51,375 bases of DNA, from assembly GCA_001940995.1 (NCBI GenBank), contig MSHC01000028.1, forward strand, positions 1 to 51,375. The letters run 5' to 3'. Position numbers and translations under genes: made by a program. The notes under the pieces were generated by a model that was not told where the DNA came from, ran no database searches, and worked only from the letters and a program-made list of their open reading frames with translations. This document shows positions 8,577 through 17,462 of this stretch, piece after piece. The DNA is from Ruminococcus sp. Phil15 (GTDB lineage: Bacteria; Bacillota; Clostridia; Oscillospirales; Ruminococcaceae). Positions within the stretch are counted from its first letter, which is position 1. The number at the start of each line of letters is the position of its first letter.

Positions 8577-9741
8577 TCTTTAAGTCCTCAAGGAAAAGTG
8601 CGATCCTAGACATAGCTTCTTTCAGATGCTTCAGAGAATAAGCGTAAGAAATTCTTATGTAGCCCTCGCCACTGTCACCGAATGCCGAGCCGGGCACAGC
8701 CGCAACCTTTTTCTCATAGAGAAGTCTTTCGCAGAAGTCCTCGCTTGAAAGCCCCGTTGACTTTATGCAGGGGAATACATAGAATGCTCCCTCAGGATTG
8801 AAGCAGGTAAGACCGAGCCTGTTGAACTCGTTTACCAGATAACGCCTTCTCCTGTCGTATTCCTCGGTCATCTTCTTTACGTCTTCATCACAGGACATAA
8901 GTGCCTCGATAGCCGCATTCTGGCTTACAAACGGACTGCACATTATAGCGTACTGATGTATCTTCATCATTTGCTTTATAACAGGCGCAGGAGCTGTGAC
9001 ATAACCTAGCCTCCAGCCCGTCATTGCGTATGCCTTGGAAAATCCGTTTACATAAATTGTCCTCTCACGCATACCCGGAAGCTGTACGATTGAGAAATGC
9101 TTCCTGCCGTATGTAAGCTCGGAGTATATCTCGTCGGAAAGCACCATTATATCAGTGTCTCTTAAAAACTCTGCAATAGGCTCTAAGTCCTCCTTTGTCA
9201 TAATGGCGCCGGTAGGATTGTTAGGAAACGGAAGAATTATAAGCTTTGTGCGCTTTGTTACCTTGTCCTTGAAATCTTCTAAGGTCAGCTTGAAGTTGTT
9301 TTCAAGCCTTGTAGGCACAGATACGGCAACGCCGCCGATAAGCTCAACAAGCGGAGCATAGCAAACAAAGCAAGGTTCTACAACAAGTACCTCGTCGCCC
9401 GGATTTATAAGGCTTCTGAGCGCAATATCAATAGCCTCCGAGCCGCCGACAGTAACGATTAATTCGCTGTCCTTGTCGTAGGAAACCCCAAGTCTTTTTT
9501 CAATGTTTTCGCTTATAGCTGAAAGCAGACTTGCAAGACCCCTGTTAGGTCCGTAGATAATTTGCTTCCTTTCAAGCGTTTCAATAGCAGCCTTTCTTAT
9601 CGGCCACGGGGTAGAAAAGTCAGGCTCTCCGACGCCAAGGCTTATTACATCTTTCATTTTGCCTGCGATGTCGAAGAACTTTCTTATCCCTGAAGGCTTC
9701 ATCTCCATGACCCTCGAAGAAAGTATATTTTCATAATTCAT
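8563..9741 (-). CDS. PLP-dependent aminotransferase, class I/II
   Basis: Fold-type I aminotransferase of about 392 aa. Motifs: VISLGVGEPDFSTP near the N-terminus, PFPNNPTGA, SDEIYSELTYG and the PLP-lysine motif GFSKAYAMTGWRLGY; the C-terminal YIRISYA holds the carboxylate-binding arginine. I chose ATG 9741 because homologues begin close to this NYENILSSRV segment; the frame stays open back to a TTG at 9783, inside the Lrp gene. The Lrp/AsnC gene directly upstream in the same operon suggests amino-acid responsive control. Substrate (aromatic, aspartate or branched chain) is not resolvable. Confidence 0.9.
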   Translation of the reverse strand: MNYENILSSRVMEMKPSGIRKFFDIAGKMKDVISLGVGEPDFSTPWPIRKAAIETLERKQIIYGPNRGLASLLSAISENIEKRLGVSYDKDSELIVTVGGSEAIDIALRSLINPGDEVLVVEPCFVCYAPLVELIGGVAVSVPTRLENNFKLTLEDFKDKVTKRTKLIILPFPNNPTGAIMTKEDLEPIAEFLRDTDIMVLSDEIYSELTYGRKHFSIVQLPGMRERTIYVNGFSKAYAMTGWRLGYVTAPAPVIKQMMKIHQYAIMCSPFVSQNAAIEALMSCDEDVKKMTEEYDRRRRYLVNEFNRLGLTCFNPEGAFYVFPCIKSTGLSSEDFCERLLYEKKVAAVPGSAFGDSGEGYIRISYAYSLKHLKEAMSRIALFLEDLKNESK

Positions 9742-9746
9742 ATAGT

Positions 9747-10220
9747 TTAAAACATACCCCTTTCGTCGCTCTCGTCTGGACAAAGATTAAGTCCGTTGTC
9801 CTTGTAGGTCTTGAGAACAAAGTGAGTAGCCGTTGACACAACGCCGTCAATTGTAGCAAGATGCTGAGAAACAAATTTTGAAACTACCAAAAGGTTTTCA
9901 CCTATTATCGTAATGCCGATGTCAAATGCGCCCGACATAAGCGTAACACCCTTTACCTCGTCAAACTGAGAGATAAATCTTGCAATGTCGTCAAAGCCTG
10001 TCCTTGCCTGCGGCGTAACTTTAAGCTCAATGTACGCAGTAACAAGGTTAGGATTTATCGCCGTGTAATCTATAAGAGTGGAGTAGCCCTTGATAACGCC
10101 GTCACTCTCAAGCTTTGCAATCTCGTCCGCAACCTCCTGCTCGGTCTTTCCAAGCAGAACCGCAAGCTCCGCATTGCTTGTGCGTGCATTTTTTTCAAGA
10201 AGCTTCAGTAATTCGTTCAT
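9747..10220 (-). CDS. Lrp/AsnC family transcriptional regulator
   Basis: 157 aa from the ATG at 10220, which has GGAGGTT 6 nt upstream; an upstream in-frame ATG lacks a site. Residues 1-60 are the winged helix (LLKLLEKNARTSNAELAVLLG, then IAKLESDGVIKGYS), followed by the RAM ligand-binding domain (VTAYIELKVTP, GAFDIGITI). It is the first gene of the minus-strand operon, 5 nt ahead of the aminotransferase, and probably senses an amino acid related to that enzyme. Autoregulation is typical of the family but not shown here. Confidence 0.92.
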   Translation of the reverse strand: MNELLKLLEKNARTSNAELAVLLGKTEQEVADEIAKLESDGVIKGYSTLIDYTAINPNLVTAYIELKVTPQARTGFDDIARFISQFDEVKGVTLMSGAFDIGITIIGENLLVVSKFVSQHLATIDGVVSTATHFVLKTYKDNGLNLCPDESDERGMF

Positions 10221-10274
10221 ATTGTTAACCTCCGTCATAAATGAATTTTCGCAAATTAAATTGCTTATCATATT

Positions 10275-10303
10275 ATTATACATTCATTTTGCGATAAAGT
10301 CAA
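10275..10303 (-). promoter_or_regulatory. Sigma-A promoter of the lrp-aminotransferase-ispE operon
   Basis: On the minus strand TTGACT (10303-10298), 17 nt, TATAAT (10280-10275). No internal terminator is visible before 6323, so this may drive all five genes. Confidence 0.75.
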
Positions 10304-10352
10304 TGATTTTAATGCTCACTCGGGATTGCGCCGCGAGATATTAAATTGCCAC

Positions 10353-10381
10353 TTGCAAAAGCTGACTTTGTTGTGTATAAT
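10353..10381 (+). promoter_or_regulatory. Sigma-A promoter for the lipoprotein gene
   Basis: TTGCAA (10353-10358), 17 nt, TATAAT (10376-10381), about 75 nt upstream of the start. Confidence 0.75.
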
Positions 10382-10455
10382 AAAGGTAGCGTCATTTTAC
10401 AAAAGGAACAGAAGGTCTGAGAATTTTTTTCAGGCCGGAAAGGAACGGACTAAGT

Positions 10456-11550
10456 ATGAAAATTAAAAGTCTCCTGTCTTTGATGTCTGCGGCTGTTGTA
10501 TGTATGAGTATGCTTTCTTCATGCGACAGCGAAAACCAAAGCAGCATTGCGGAAACTTCAACGCCCGACAGCACGGTTGACGGAATAGAGCCTGTAGTAG
10601 AGCAGGAATACGAATACGCCTTCCCTGAATTTTTGACAAACAAGGACGCAATCTCCCTTTTCAGCAACCTCGTGTATTCAAGCTTCGATGCAAGAAATGT
10701 AACGGCGGCAATAACGGAACAGCCGTTTGAAAATGTTCAGTGCGAAATGTCATTCCTAGACGGAACATATTATAGCTACCTCAGCGATAATAAAAGAGGT
10801 CTTTTAGACGCAGAGGGAAATATTGTAGTCGTTGCCGCATATACGGAAATAGTTATGATACGACCCGACGCATTTATGCTCGTAAATGAGCTTGGCGAAG
10901 AAAAGCTTGCGTTTGTAGGTGAAAACGGAATTATCAATACAAAGGAAAACGGTAAGAATAACTGGTTCACCTCAGCAGAGCCTCTCAAAATCGTTCAGGC
11001 AACAAATAACGAGGATAATACCGTAACCTATTTTCTGCAAGCTGCAAACGGTAAGGTCGTCTACGACAAATACTGGGACTACTTAGAACCGACAGTCCTT
11101 GATACCCCCGCTTCTGCTACATACAGCGCATATCTCGGAGACGCATATTACTTTATAGTATTCGATAAGTATTATAACTACAAGATTTATGAAGGCTCGT
11201 ATGCAACAGTCGAGGTGTTTGTGGACGGACAGTACGGTTCATGCTTCGTTTTGAGTATAGGCGACTTTAACGAGATAAGCAGTATGATTGACTCATTCGG
11301 CAGCTTTTCAGGCGCAAAGGCTTCTCCTCAGCAGCAGAACACCGATTATGTCAAGTTCAGCTTTGCCAATTCTTCCAGCAAGAAGAAAACCGTCACAATT
11401 TCTGAGGACGGTTTTGTCTATACCGAGGCTATCGACCCCGAGGACGGAACGTCTTACAAGTATTTCACGCTTGTCGATAAAATCTGCTTTACAGACGTAA
11501 TAGACTGGATAAACGGCGAGCTTTCAAAAGAGTATGTCAAAACAAAATAA
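10456..11550 (+). CDS. Putative lipoprotein of unknown function
   Basis: 364 aa with a lipoprotein signal: MKIKSLLSLMSAAVVCM, hydrophobic core and lipobox LSSC with Cys at 23, so it should be anchored to the outer face of the membrane. A short acidic/Ser-rich tether (about 24-50) follows. The rest is a globular region rich in YxYLSDNKRGLLDAEGN-like and LVNELGEEKLAFVGENG-like turns, resembling WG-type beta repeats, but I cannot assign a family with confidence. GGAAAGGA precedes the ATG. It is a single-gene unit with its own promoter and terminator. Confidence 0.7.
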   Translation: MKIKSLLSLMSAAVVCMSMLSSCDSENQSSIAETSTPDSTVDGIEPVVEQEYEYAFPEFLTNKDAISLFSNLVYSSFDARNVTAAITEQPFENVQCEMSFLDGTYYSYLSDNKRGLLDAEGNIVVVAAYTEIVMIRPDAFMLVNELGEEKLAFVGENGIINTKENGKNNWFTSAEPLKIVQATNNEDNTVTYFLQAANGKVVYDKYWDYLEPTVLDTPASATYSAYLGDAYYFIVFDKYYNYKIYEGSYATVEVFVDGQYGSCFVLSIGDFNEISSMIDSFGSFSGAKASPQQQNTDYVKFSFANSSSKKKTVTISEDGFVYTEAIDPEDGTSYKYFTLVDKICFTDVIDWINGELSKEYVKTK

Positions 11551-11557
11551 AATGCGA

Positions 11558-11589
11558 GCGTCCTGCCGATTTAAAGCAGGACGCTTTTT
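11558..11589 (+). terminator. Intrinsic terminator after the lipoprotein gene
   Basis: Perfect 9-bp stem GCGTCCTGC/GCAGGACGC (11558-11566, 11576-11584) followed by T5. Confidence 0.88.
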
Positions 11590-11628
11590 GCTGCCATAAT
11601 TCATTGCGTTAATGCTTAATTGTGCTTC

Positions 11629-11656
11629 TTGACTTTTGGCTCGATTGTGTTATAAT
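11629..11656 (+). promoter_or_regulatory. Sigma-A promoter for the tepA-ylzJ-uppP-ftsK run
   Basis: TTGACT (11629-11634), 16 nt, TATAAT (11651-11656). It leaves a 5' leader of about 85 nt before tepA. Confidence 0.7.
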
Positions 11657-11746
11657 ATAAGATGTATATTTGTGCGTACTTTTGGGAATATTTTTTCGCC
11701 TTTTGTCAATAATATTTTGAACGAAAGGCGGTGTAATCCAAAGAGT

Positions 11747-12439
11747 ATGTGCAACGAAAATGAAAAGGAAACGGCCCCGAATTCCGATATAGAAAGAATT
11801 GAAGCCATGGGCGAGGTCATAAGCCATAATGCAAAGCACCTCATCCATTGTCTCAGTATTATAGGTCAGGTGGAGGGGCATTATATTCTCCCACCCCAGA
11901 ATAAAACAACGAAATATGAGCATATAATACCGGCGCTTGTCGCGATAGAGCAGGACAGAACGATCGAAGGTCTTGTCATTATCCTCAATACAGTCGGAGG
12001 AGACGTCGAAGCGGGTCTTGCTATTGCAGAGCTTGTTGCAAGTATGAAAACCCCGACAGTGTCGCTTGTCGTGGGCGGAGGACATTCAATAGGCGTGCCG
12101 CTCGCTACATGTGCAAAGCGTTCTTTTATCGTCCCGACCGCAACTATGACGATACATCCCGTCAGAATGAACGGAACGGTTTTGGGAGTACCGCAAACGC
12201 TGTCCTATTTTGATAAAATGCAGGAGCGTATCGTGCGTTTTGTCACAGAGAATTCAAAAATTACCGACAAGCGTTTCCGTGAGCTTATGATGCAGACCGG
12301 TGAGCTTGTTATGGATGTGGGTACCGTTCTTGACGGAAAGGACGCAGTAGAGGAAGGGATTATTGACAACCTCGGCGGACTATCCGACGCAATCGAGTGC
12401 CTCTATGAGCTTATTGAAGGCTCGCCAAAGGAGTACTAG
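11747..12439 (+). CDS. tepA: ClpP-like serine protease, TepA family
   Basis: 230 aa from ATG 11747; the frame extends upstream with no site, while AAAGGCGGTG lies 13 nt before this ATG. Crotonase/ClpP-like core: [21 protein letters not shown], then [16 protein letters not shown] with the probable catalytic serine in the GHSIG turn, and [13 protein letters not shown] with the probable catalytic histidine. TepA was described in Bacillus as a protein linked to secretion or spore development. The synteny tepA, ylzJ, spoIIIE known from Bacillus is kept here apart from an inserted uppP, which supports the name. Confidence 0.85.
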   Translation: MCNENEKETAPNSDIERIEAMGEVISHNAKHLIHCLSIIGQVEGHYILPPQNKTTKYEHIIPALVAIEQDRTIEGLVIILNTVGGDVEAGLAIAELVASMKTPTVSLVVGGGHSIGVPLATCAKRSFIVPTATMTIHPVRMNGTVLGVPQTLSYFDKMQERIVRFVTENSKITDKRFRELMMQTGELVMDVGTVLDGKDAVEEGIIDNLGGLSDAIECLYELIEGSPKEY

Positions 12440-12442
12440 GCT

Positions 12443-12562
12443 ATGCTCTATACAATCGTTTCGATCGAGGATATTTTCTTTGCAGACAGTAATATAATTA
12501 GTGAGGAGAAATGCGACTGCTTCTTTTCAAGCAACCCGTATGACTACCTCAGCAGAATATGA
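12443..12562 (+). CDS. YlzJ-like small protein (39 aa)
   Basis: The ORF begins 3 nt after the tepA stop, with AAAGGAG inside the last tepA codons, 9 nt upstream of the ATG. The product starts MLYTIVSIEDIFF and ends SNPYDYLSRI. YlzJ of Bacillus is a similarly tiny protein with an LYT-x-V start, encoded between tepA and spoIIIE. Position and the N-terminal pattern support homology; its function is unknown. Its stop codon overlaps the ATGAGAGGAG element of uppP. Confidence 0.75.
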   Translation: MLYTIVSIEDIFFADSNIISEEKCDCFFSSNPYDYLSRI

Positions 12563-12604
12563 GAGGAGGACTGTCCGTGCCTTTCGGACAGGTACATATC
12601 AATG
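12559..12604 (+). promoter_or_regulatory. Hairpin-spaced ribosome binding site of uppP (copy 1 of 3)
   Basis: The element reads ATGAGAGGAGGA (12559-12570), then a perfect 7-bp hairpin CTGTCCG/CGGACAG with loop TGCCTTT (12571-12591), then 10 nt, then the uppP ATG at 12602. The linear Shine-Dalgarno distance, about 31 nt, is too long, but folding the hairpin brings it to about 10 nt. The same architecture precedes the genes at 25528 and 26869. Confidence 0.65.
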
Positions 12605-13462
12605 GGAATACTTAACACAATTCTTCAGGCAATAATTCAGGGAATAACGGAATTTCTTCCGGTTTCAAGCTCAGGACATCTCTCGCTCTATCAGCATTTT
12701 ACAGGCAACGACGGCGAGGGCGCATTGCTGCTTTCAGTTTTCCTGCATCTCGGCACTCTGCTTGCCGTGTTCATCGCATTCAGAGATACCATCTGGGCTC
12801 TTATCAAGGAATTCGGATTTCTTGTCCGTGATATAGTCAAGGGCAAGTTCAAATGGAGCGAGATGAACGGCGAGAGAAGGCTTATATTTATGCTCGTATT
12901 TTCAACGGCAATGCTGATACCGTTTGTCTTCTTCAAGGACTTCTTCACGGGAGTAAGCGAGGACTCAAGCATTATGGCGGAGGGCTTCTGCTTCCTCTAT
13001 ACGTCAATAATTCTTTTCCTCTCGGATAAATTCGGCAGCGGTAAGAAAATTCCTAAGGATATAACGGTAAAGGATTCTCTCGTTGTCGGCGCATTCCAGG
13101 GCGTAGCTCTCCTGCCGGGCGTTTCACGCTCAGGCTCGACAATCTCGTCGGGACTGCTCTGCGGATTTTCAAGGGATACGGCGGTAAGATATGCATTTAT
13201 CCTCGGAATCCCCGCAATTTTAGGCGGCTCTGTTACGGAAGCTATGGACGCCGCAAAAGAAAATGTCGAGTTCTATCCCGTAGAATTTGTAATCGGATTT
13301 TTCGTGGCAATGATTGTCGGACTCCTCTCAATTAAGATGGTGTCGTGGCTCTTAAAGAGCGATAAGTTCAAGGTGTTCTCGATCTATACGTTTATTTTAG
13401 GTGTTGCAGTCATCGGTGTTGCGGTCTATGAGCTTGCAACAGGAAACGTAGTTTGCATCTAA
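12602..13462 (+). CDS. uppP: Undecaprenyl-diphosphatase UppP (BacA)
   Basis: 286 aa integral membrane enzyme that dephosphorylates undecaprenyl diphosphate, recycling the lipid carrier for peptidoglycan. Signature 1, QGITEFLPVSSSGHL (residues 13-27), and signature 2, LLPGVSRSGSTISSG (about 165-180), are complete. Several hydrophobic helices are evident and the length is normal. Its insertion between ylzJ and ftsK breaks the Bacillus gene order but keeps the gene in the same transcript. The start is the only plausible one; the Shine-Dalgarno is separated from it by a hairpin. Confidence 0.95.
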   Translation: MGILNTILQAIIQGITEFLPVSSSGHLSLYQHFTGNDGEGALLLSVFLHLGTLLAVFIAFRDTIWALIKEFGFLVRDIVKGKFKWSEMNGERRLIFMLVFSTAMLIPFVFFKDFFTGVSEDSSIMAEGFCFLYTSIILFLSDKFGSGKKIPKDITVKDSLVVGAFQGVALLPGVSRSGSTISSGLLCGFSRDTAVRYAFILGIPAILGGSVTEAMDAAKENVEFYPVEFVIGFFVAMIVGLLSIKMVSWLLKSDKFKVFSIYTFILGVAVIGVAVYELATGNVVCI

Positions 13463-13507
13463 GCATTAAGGATTTTAAGGAATATAAAAGAAAGGACGGT
13501 CGAGCCA

Positions 13508-16111
13508 ATGCCACAGCAGAAAAAGAATACTGCAGCAAAGAAAAGTACATCCTCGTCGTCGGGACAAACAAAACGAACATCAAAATCACAACAGGCGCAA
13601 AGCAGGAATACATCTTCTAAATCAAATGCAGAATCAAGACGTACATTCTCGATAATTCTGTTTTTCTACGGAATTTTTATGCTGTTTCTGACATTTATAG
13701 AGGGCGCAGGTTTCTGGAAAACGCTCTATGACTTCCATAGAGGTCTGTTCGGTCTTTCCGTTTTTCTATATGCGCCGCTTATGATTTACATATCGCTTAT
13801 GATTGCAACGGATAAATCCCAGAATGCGGTAGTCACAAAGCTGTTGCAGGGAATATTGCTGATTTTGCTTTTCTCCGGACTTGCACAAATCTTAGTCGCA
13901 GGCGATGTCGAGGGCAAGACCGCAATGCTTAAAATCAAGGGACTCTATAATGACGGAGTCGCACTTAAAGGCGGCGGACTTTTAAGCGCAATCTTCGGAT
14001 GGTCGCTCCTTGCAGTTTTCAAAAAGGTAGGAGCAACGATCATCATAGTATTACTTACAATAATCTTCTTTATGCTCTTGTCAAATCTCACGCTTCCACA
14101 GGTGTTTGACTTCTTTACAAAGCCTTTCCGTAAAGCCGGTACAGCGGTCAAGAGCGCTATTGACGAGGACAGAAGCAACAGAGAAGCATACCTAGAAAGG
14201 GAAAGCGGAAACAATTCCCACAAGGAAGAAAAGGATAAGAAGTCCGAAAAGAGAGTCGATATTGCAAAGTATTATATCGAGGACGAGGAGGATCAATTCG
14301 ACGGCTATGAGGGCTTCGCTACAATAGACGAGCTTGAGCATAGCGAGGAGCTTGATATCCTCCTTCCGCCAAGACCGTTCGGTCCGAAGCCTAAGAAAAA
14401 GTCCTACTTTGATGAAATGGATAAGCAGACAAATGCCGTAAAGCAGGAAGAAAAGCCTGCGCCTAAGGCAGAAAAGATTGTTGCAGAGCCTACTGAAACT
14501 GATATCGAGGCTGAGCAGATGCAGGAGCTTATCGACCGCTCAACAGAGGAGCTTGACCTTGAAAACCTTATCGAGGATGAAGGCGAAATCTTTGTAGAGA
14601 ATGACGGTCAGTCGTCTCTGCTTGATAAGGAAAAGATAAAAAAAGAAAAGAAGCTCCCCCCGGTTACTCTCTTGACCCCGTCGAGCAACAGAGCCTCCGC
14701 AAAAGCAGGCGAATCAGAGAGCAGACAGAAGTCTGTAACGCTGGTAGACACATTGAAAAGCTTCGGCGTACAGACAAGAGTTATCGGCATACACAGAGGC
14801 CCGTCTGTAACACGCTTTGAGCTTCAGCCGGCAGCAGGAGTAAAGGTAAGTAAAATTACCGGTTTGGCAGACGATATAGCACTTAACCTTGCCGCACAGG
14901 GCGTAAGAATTGAAGCGCCTATACCGGGTAAGGCGGCAGTAGGTATCGAGCTTGCAAACACTAACAGAGATACGGTCTCTATCCGTGAGCTTATCGACTC
15001 CGACGAGTTCAAGGACGCAAAGGGCAAACTGAATTTCGCAGTAGGAAAGGACATCGAGGGCGGAATTGTTATAGGCGATATCGCAAAAATGCCCCATATC
15101 CTTATCGCAGGTACAACAGGCTCCGGTAAGTCTGTTTTCACAAACTCAATCATTATGAATATCCTCTACCGTGCAACCTCGGACGAAGTAAAGCTTATGC
15201 TTATAGACCCAAAACAGGTAGAGTTCCCGATCTATAACGGTATTCCTCACCTTATCTCGCCTGTAATCACAGAGCCGAGAAAGGCGGCAGGCGCTCTCGG
15301 ATGGGCAGTAACGGAAATGCTCAGAAGATATAAGGTCTTTGCGGATAATTCCGTGAGAGATCTGATAGACTATAACGAGCAGGCAACAGAAAACGGATAC
15401 GACCGTATGCCGCAGATTGTTATTGTGATCGACGAGCTTGCAGACCTTATGATGGCGGCTTCAAAGGAAGTCGAGGACTCGATATGCCGTCTTGCACAGC
15501 TTGCCCGTGCTGCAGGTATGCACCTTATTATAGCGACCCAGTCGCCACGTGTTGACGTTGTAACAGGTCTTATTAAGGCAAATTTCCCGTCAAGAGTCGC
15601 ACTCAAGGTTTCAAATAATACCGATTCAAGAATTATCCTCGACGAGGGCGGCGCAGAAAAGCTCCTCGGCAACGGCGATATGCTTTATAAACCGGTAGGA
15701 CTCGGGAAGCCTATGCGTATACAGGGAAGCTATGTTTCAACCGCCGAAATCAGAGCGGTAGTAAAGTTCCTGAAAGATAATGAGTCCGCAGAGTACGATG
15801 AAGAAATCCTCGACGGCATCGAAAAGAATATCCCTGTGCCAAAGGGCGAGAAGCCGCAGAGCGCAGAAATTGATACAGGAGCGCCTAAGTCTGACGATAT
15901 GTTTGAGGAAGCTATGCGTATTGTCGTAGAAACAAAAACCGCATCGACCTCGTTCCTCCAGAGAAAGCTGAGCTTGGGCTACGCAAGAGCCGCAAGAATT
16001 ATGGACGACCTTGAGGCCGCAGGGGTTGTCGGTCCGGCAGTAGGAGCAAAGCCAAGGGCAGTCCTCATGACAAGAGAACAGTGGCTCGAAAGAGAAGCAA
16101 CGAGAGAATAA
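13508..16111 (+). CDS. DNA translocase FtsK/SpoIIIE
   Basis: 867 aa. The N-terminus is rich in Gln, Ser and Lys, followed by four predicted membrane helices (about 50-210), a charged linker (about 215-400), then the RecA-like motor with Walker A AGTTGSGKS (about 537-545) and Walker B IVIVIDELADLM. The C-terminal gamma winged helix, with TSFLQRKLSLGYARAARI, would read orientation sequences. In a spore former the protein may act as SpoIIIE (chromosome pumping into the forespore), as vegetative FtsK, or as both; nothing in the sequence separates these. AAAGGA precedes the ATG. Confidence 0.95.
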   Translation: MPQQKKNTAAKKSTSSSSGQTKRTSKSQQAQSRNTSSKSNAESRRTFSIILFFYGIFMLFLTFIEGAGFWKTLYDFHRGLFGLSVFLYAPLMIYISLMIATDKSQNAVVTKLLQGILLILLFSGLAQILVAGDVEGKTAMLKIKGLYNDGVALKGGGLLSAIFGWSLLAVFKKVGATIIIVLLTIIFFMLLSNLTLPQVFDFFTKPFRKAGTAVKSAIDEDRSNREAYLERESGNNSHKEEKDKKSEKRVDIAKYYIEDEEDQFDGYEGFATIDELEHSEELDILLPPRPFGPKPKKKSYFDEMDKQTNAVKQEEKPAPKAEKIVAEPTETDIEAEQMQELIDRSTEELDLENLIEDEGEIFVENDGQSSLLDKEKIKKEKKLPPVTLLTPSSNRASAKAGESESRQKSVTLVDTLKSFGVQTRVIGIHRGPSVTRFELQPAAGVKVSKITGLADDIALNLAAQGVRIEAPIPGKAAVGIELANTNRDTVSIRELIDSDEFKDAKGKLNFAVGKDIEGGIVIGDIAKMPHILIAGTTGSGKSVFTNSIIMNILYRATSDEVKLMLIDPKQVEFPIYNGIPHLISPVITEPRKAAGALGWAVTEMLRRYKVFADNSVRDLIDYNEQATENGYDRMPQIVIVIDELADLMMAASKEVEDSICRLAQLARAAGMHLIIATQSPRVDVVTGLIKANFPSRVALKVSNNTDSRIILDEGGAEKLLGNGDMLYKPVGLGKPMRIQGSYVSTAEIRAVVKFLKDNESAEYDEEILDGIEKNIPVPKGEKPQSAEIDTGAPKSDDMFEEAMRIVVETKTASTSFLQRKLSLGYARAARIMDDLEAAGVVGPAVGAKPRAVLMTREQWLEREATRE

Positions 16112-16125
16112 CGGAGAAGATGTCA

Positions 16126-17172
16126 ATGCCTTTGAAACACGGAAATTCGGATAGATATGATTCATCAAAGAATATGAATAATCCATACAATACTCCAAAA
16201 GTGGATTACAATGACGTTAAGAAGGCCGCAAAAGCTATCAGCCGTATGCCCGAAAAGCAGAAGAAAGTTGTGTTCATACTTGCAGGCATCGTCGCAGTCG
16301 TTGCAATAGTCCTTGCCGTTTTAACTTCTAAAGGTTATCTGAATACGGATAGCGCACAAAATGGAATATCGGGTGATACTGCTCTAAATGCAGTAAAAAA
16401 TAACGGCACAAGCGTTCACTTTATAGACGTAGGTCAGGGGGACAGCACCCTTATCATATCAAACGGCGAAGCTGCGCTTATAGACGCAGGAGAAGTAGAA
16501 TATGGAAATACAGTCCTTAATTACCTCAATGAACAGGGAATCAGCTCGCTCAAGTATATAATCGTGTCCCATCAGCACACCGACCACATGGGCGGTATGT
16601 CGAAGATACTTAAAAATATCAAGGCAGACGAGCTTATTATGCCGCCGATTCCCGACAGACTTTTTCCGACAAACTCCACATACGATAAATTCCTTGAAAC
16701 GCTCGAAAACACTGATATCGCAGTAACGGAAGCCGAAAACGGTACTCTTACTGTCGGAGAAGTAAAGCTTCAGATGTTTGTGCAAAGCCCCGATATGCCC
16801 TATGAAAGCCTTAACGACTTTTCTGTCGCAATAAGAGCGGTGCACGGCGACAACGCTTTTTTGCTCTGCGGAGATATGGGATATGACGCAGAGCAGGTTA
16901 TTTTAGAGAGCGGTTTTGAACTGTCAGCCGATGTTTACAAGGTCAACCACCACGGCTCGGCAGGCTCGTCAAGCTATAAGTTCGTCGAAGCGGTTGACCC
17001 TGAGTATTCGGTAATCTGCGTTGGAGCAAACAATGACTACGGTCACCCTAAGCAAAAAGCTCTCGACAGAATTTCAAAGTTCTGCGACAAAATCTACCGC
17101 ACCGATCTGAACGGCAGCATAGTATTTAAATCGGACGGAAAAGAGCTTACGCTCGTACTTGAAAAGGAATAG
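16126..17172 (+). CDS. ComEC/Rec2-related MBL-fold metallo-hydrolase, membrane anchored
   Basis: About 348 aa. A basic/polar N-terminus and one membrane helix (KKVVFILAGIVAVVAIVLAV) put the catalytic domain outside the cell. The metal motif is SHQHTDHMGG, with GDMGYDAE and VNHHGSAGSSS further on, typical of the ComEC C-terminal hydrolase domain. The frame opens upstream inside ftsK; ATG 16126 has GGAG 9 nt before it, while ATG 16120 is possible but too close. The DUF3006-like gene just downstream is a frequent partner. An extracellular DNA-related or phosphodiesterase role is plausible but unproved. Confidence 0.85.
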   Translation: MPLKHGNSDRYDSSKNMNNPYNTPKVDYNDVKKAAKAISRMPEKQKKVVFILAGIVAVVAIVLAVLTSKGYLNTDSAQNGISGDTALNAVKNNGTSVHFIDVGQGDSTLIISNGEAALIDAGEVEYGNTVLNYLNEQGISSLKYIIVSHQHTDHMGGMSKILKNIKADELIMPPIPDRLFPTNSTYDKFLETLENTDIAVTEAENGTLTVGEVKLQMFVQSPDMPYESLNDFSVAIRAVHGDNAFLLCGDMGYDAEQVILESGFELSADVYKVNHHGSAGSSSYKFVEAVDPEYSVICVGANNDYGHPKQKALDRISKFCDKIYRTDLNGSIVFKSDGKELTLVLEKE

Positions 17173-17180
17173 GCTCAAAT

Positions 17181-17420
17181 ATGAAAACATATTCAGTAAG
17201 TATAATATCGGACGGCTATGTTACCTGCGTAGCAGATGACGAAAGCCGGCTTACGCTTCCCGCAGTGGCTCTACCCAAAGGCTTGAAGGAGGGTGATATA
17301 CTCCGCTTTCAGGATACTGACGAAGCGCAGACAGACCCCAAGGCAACAGCAACAAAGCGTGAGCAGATGTTAAAGCGTCAGAAAGCGCTTATGAAAAGAA
17401 AATCACAAAAACGCAGATAA
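17181..17420 (+). CDS. Small DUF3006-like protein
   Basis: 79 aa. The N-terminal 50 residues hold a beta-rich core (SIISDGYVTCVADDE, then LPAVALPKGLKEGDILRF) fitting DUF3006, which is commonly encoded after ComEC-like hydrolases. The C-terminus is a highly basic tail (KRQKALMKRKSQKRR), which could bind nucleic acid or acidic surfaces. It starts 8 nt after the hydrolase stop. Function unknown. Confidence 0.7.
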   Translation: MKTYSVSIISDGYVTCVADDESRLTLPAVALPKGLKEGDILRFQDTDEAQTDPKATATKREQMLKRQKALMKRKSQKRR

Positions 17421-17462
17421 AAATAATCGGGACAATAATCCGAAAAAAGGACGGTCGTTAAA

